NCBI GenBank assembly: GCA_965153355.1
Contig: OZ231126.1
Span: 88,164,001 to 88,228,000, forward strand
From: Flaccisagitta enflata
Taxonomy: Eukaryota; Chaetognatha; Sagittoidea; Aphragmophora
DNA length: 64,000 bases
Reading direction: 5' to 3'
Below are positions 61,960-64,000 of this stretch, one piece after another; within the stretch, counting starts at the first letter, position 1, and the number at the start of each line of letters is the position of its first letter. The position numbers were made by a program, and so were the translations under genes. The notes beneath the pieces were generated by a model. It did not search any database, was not told the DNA's origin, and saw nothing but the letters and a program-made list of their open reading frames with translations.

Positions 61960-62218
61960 TACTGTTTTCGAATTCGGTGATGTCTTTTGTTTTACTGACT
62001 TTCTAAGCGGGTTTTTATTTAGGGTTAGGGGTAGGGTTAGGGTTAAGGTTGGGGATGGGGGTTGGTTTTAGGGTTAGGGTTAGGGTCAGAGCTATCGTTA
62101 GGGCAAGGTGAGAGCTGTGTTAGATACATTTCGACCCGAATCTACTCGAATTAAAGCTTCGCCCAAACGGGAAAACCTGATAAAAACAAAAGATCAGTAT
62201 TGTCTTCGAAATTTTTTC
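61960..62218. repeat. Interruption of the array with telomere-like tract
   Basis: About 260 bp of unrelated sequence including GGGTTAGGGGTAGGGTTAGG and TTAGGGTTAGGGTTAGGGTC (62022-62092). Its left part resembles 54440-54500. The array resumes in the same orientation afterwards, so this looks like an insertion. Confidence 0.8.
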
Positions 62219-64000
62219 CAAAGCCTCTTCTATTTGGCCTGATCAGCTGACTCGATTAAGTTACGAGTCCAGTACAATCCGGCCATGTTCAATCAGGTAA
62301 AAGCCTCTTCTATTTGGCCTGATCAGCTGACTCGATGAAGCTACGAGTCCAGTACAATCCAGCCAAGTTCAATCAGGTAAAAGCCTGTTCTATTTGGCCC
62401 GATCAGCTGACTCGATTAAGCTATGAGTCCAGTACAATCCAGCCAAGTTCAATCAGGTAAAAGCCTCTTCTATTTGGCCTGATCAGCTAACTCGGTCAAG
62501 CTTCCAGGCCAGTACAATCCAGCCAAGTTCAATCAGGTAAAAGCCTCTTCTATTTGGCCTGATCAGCTAACTCGGTCAAGCTTCCAGGCCAGTACAATCC
62601 AGCCAAGTTCAATCAGGTAAAAGCCTCTTCTATTTGGCCTGATCAGCTGACTCGATGAAGCTACGAGTCCAGTACAATCCAGCCAAGTTCAATCAGGTAA
62701 AAGCCTCTTCTATTTGGCCTGATCAGCTAATTTGGTCAAGCTTCAAGGCCAGTACAATCCAGCCAAGTTCAATCAGGTAAAAGCCTCTTCTATTTGGCCT
62801 GATCAGCTAACTCGGTCAAGCTTCCAGGCCAGTACAATCCAGCCAAGTTCAATCAGGTAAAAGCCTCTTCTATTTGGCCTGATCAGCTGACTCGATGAAG
62901 CTACGAGTCCAGTACAATCCAGCCAAGTTCAATCAGGTAAAAGCCTCTTCTATTTGGCCTGATCAGCTAACTCGGTCAAGCTTCCAGGCCAGTACAATCC
63001 AGCCAAGTTCAATCAGTTAACAGCCTCTTCTATTTGGCCTGATCAGCTAACTCGGTCAAGCTTCCAGGCCAGTACAATCCAGCCAAGTTCAATCAGGTAA
63101 AAGCCTCTTCTATTTGGCCTGATCAGCTGACTCGATGAAGCTACGAGTCCAGTACAATCCAGCCAAGTTCAATCAGGTAAAAGCCTCTTCTATTTGGCCT
63201 GATCAGCTGACTCGATGAAGCTACGAGTCCAGTACAATCCAGCCAAGTTCAATCAGGTAAAAGCCTCTTCTATTTGGCCTGATCAGCTGACTCGATGAAG
63301 CTACGAGTCCAGTACAATCCAGCCAAGTTCAATCAGGTAAAAGCCTCTTCTATTTGGCCTGATCAGCTGACTCGATGAAGCTACGAGTCCAGTACAATCC
63401 AGCCAAGTTCAATCAGGTAAAAGCCTCTTCTATTTGGCCTGATCAGCTGACTCGATGAAGCTACGAGTCCAGTACAATCCAGCCAAGTTCAATCAGGTAA
63501 AAGCCTCTTCTATTTGGCCCGATCAGCTGACTCGATGAAGCTACGAGTCCAGTACAATCCGGCCAAGTTCAATCAGGTAAAAGCCTCTTCTATTTGGCCT
63601 GATCAGCTGACTCGATTAAGCTACGAGTCCAGTACAATCCAGCCAAGTTCAATCAGGTAAAAGCCTCTTCTATTTGGCCTGATCAGCTGACTCGATGAAG
63701 CTACGAGTCCAGTACAATCCAGCCAAGTTCAATCAGGTAAAAGCCTCTTCTTTTTGGCCCGATCAGCTGACTCGATTAAGCTTCCAGGCCAGTACAATCC
63801 AGCCAAGTTCAATCAGGTAAAAGCCTCTTCTTTTTGGCCCGATCAGCTGACTCTATTAAGCTACGAGTCCAGTACAATCCGGCCAAGTTCAATCAGGTAA
63901 AAGCCTCTTCTATTTGGCCTCATCAGCAAACTCGGTCAAGCTTCCAGGCCAGTACAATCCAGCCAAGTTCAATCAGGTAACAGCCTCTTCTTTTTTGCCT
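62219..64000 (+). repeat. 80-bp exon-edge tandem array, block 2 (22 copies, open-ended)
   Basis: Donors occur at every 80 bases from 62297 to 63977. Type A units read CTGACTCGATGAAGCTACGA. Type B units read CTAACTCGGTCAAGCTTCCA. One unit (63017) has lost the donor (CAG|TTAACA). The array continues past the window edge. Confidence 0.95.

Overview
This is a eukaryotic, almost certainly invertebrate-animal, genomic window. It is intron and repeat DNA with very little coding sequence. The evidence is phase-matched PDZ-domain exons separated by kilobase introns with GT-AG splice sites, TTAGGG-like interstitial tracts, a tRNA-like SINE head, a pogo/Tigger-like MITE and a non-LTR retrotransposon fragment. 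Very long (CT)n, (GA)n, (TTTC)n and trinucleotide arrays are also typical. I cannot name the species. There are no bacterial operons.

Gene content. I can support one host gene, on the + strand from 48,323 to beyond the window end. Five exons (48323-48445, 53940-54016, 54924-55050, 59361-59821, 61188-61310) join without any phase conflict. They encode two consecutive PDZ domains joined by a Ser/Pro/Gly-rich linker. The pair most resembles PDZ3-PDZ4 of the MAGUK scaffold DLG5, which is inference from remembered family features. SH3 and guanylate-kinase exons, if present, would lie to the right. I found no convincing exons of this gene in 1-48,322.

Region by region. 1-9.7 kb: mostly unique-looking non-coding DNA, a nested mobile-element composite (6.87-7.74 kb) and simple repeats. 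9.7-19 kb: SINE head, large CT arrays, a tandem array (13.99-14.76 kb) ending in a Tigger-like MITE, and several short hairpin-ended elements. 19.15-25.5 kb: a giant inverted repeat with 2-kb arms. 25.5-30 kb: GA/CT arrays and a LINE fragment. 30-47 kb: a dense field of two short-element families, called here F1 and F2. 48-64 kb: the PDZ gene, whose introns hold more of the same elements.

Most interesting signals. (1) Three exons of the PDZ gene have had their 3' edge duplicated into the downstream intron. In the last one this became an 80-bp tandem array of at least 30 extra copies, nearly all carrying an intact-looking 5' splice site. (2) The F1 elements (one end AACAAGGCC, a GACC/GACG tetranucleotide tract, a terminal hairpin) have stems that differ between subfamilies yet stay paired. 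A copy of the stem-plus-loop sequence near the far end changes in step. This fits Helentron-associated (DINE-1/HINE, pearl, mini-me) architecture and suggests co-evolving ends. (3) F2 elements have up to 64-bp inverted termini, variable but paired hairpins and a core of about 20-bp repeats. (4) Several long foldback structures are also present.
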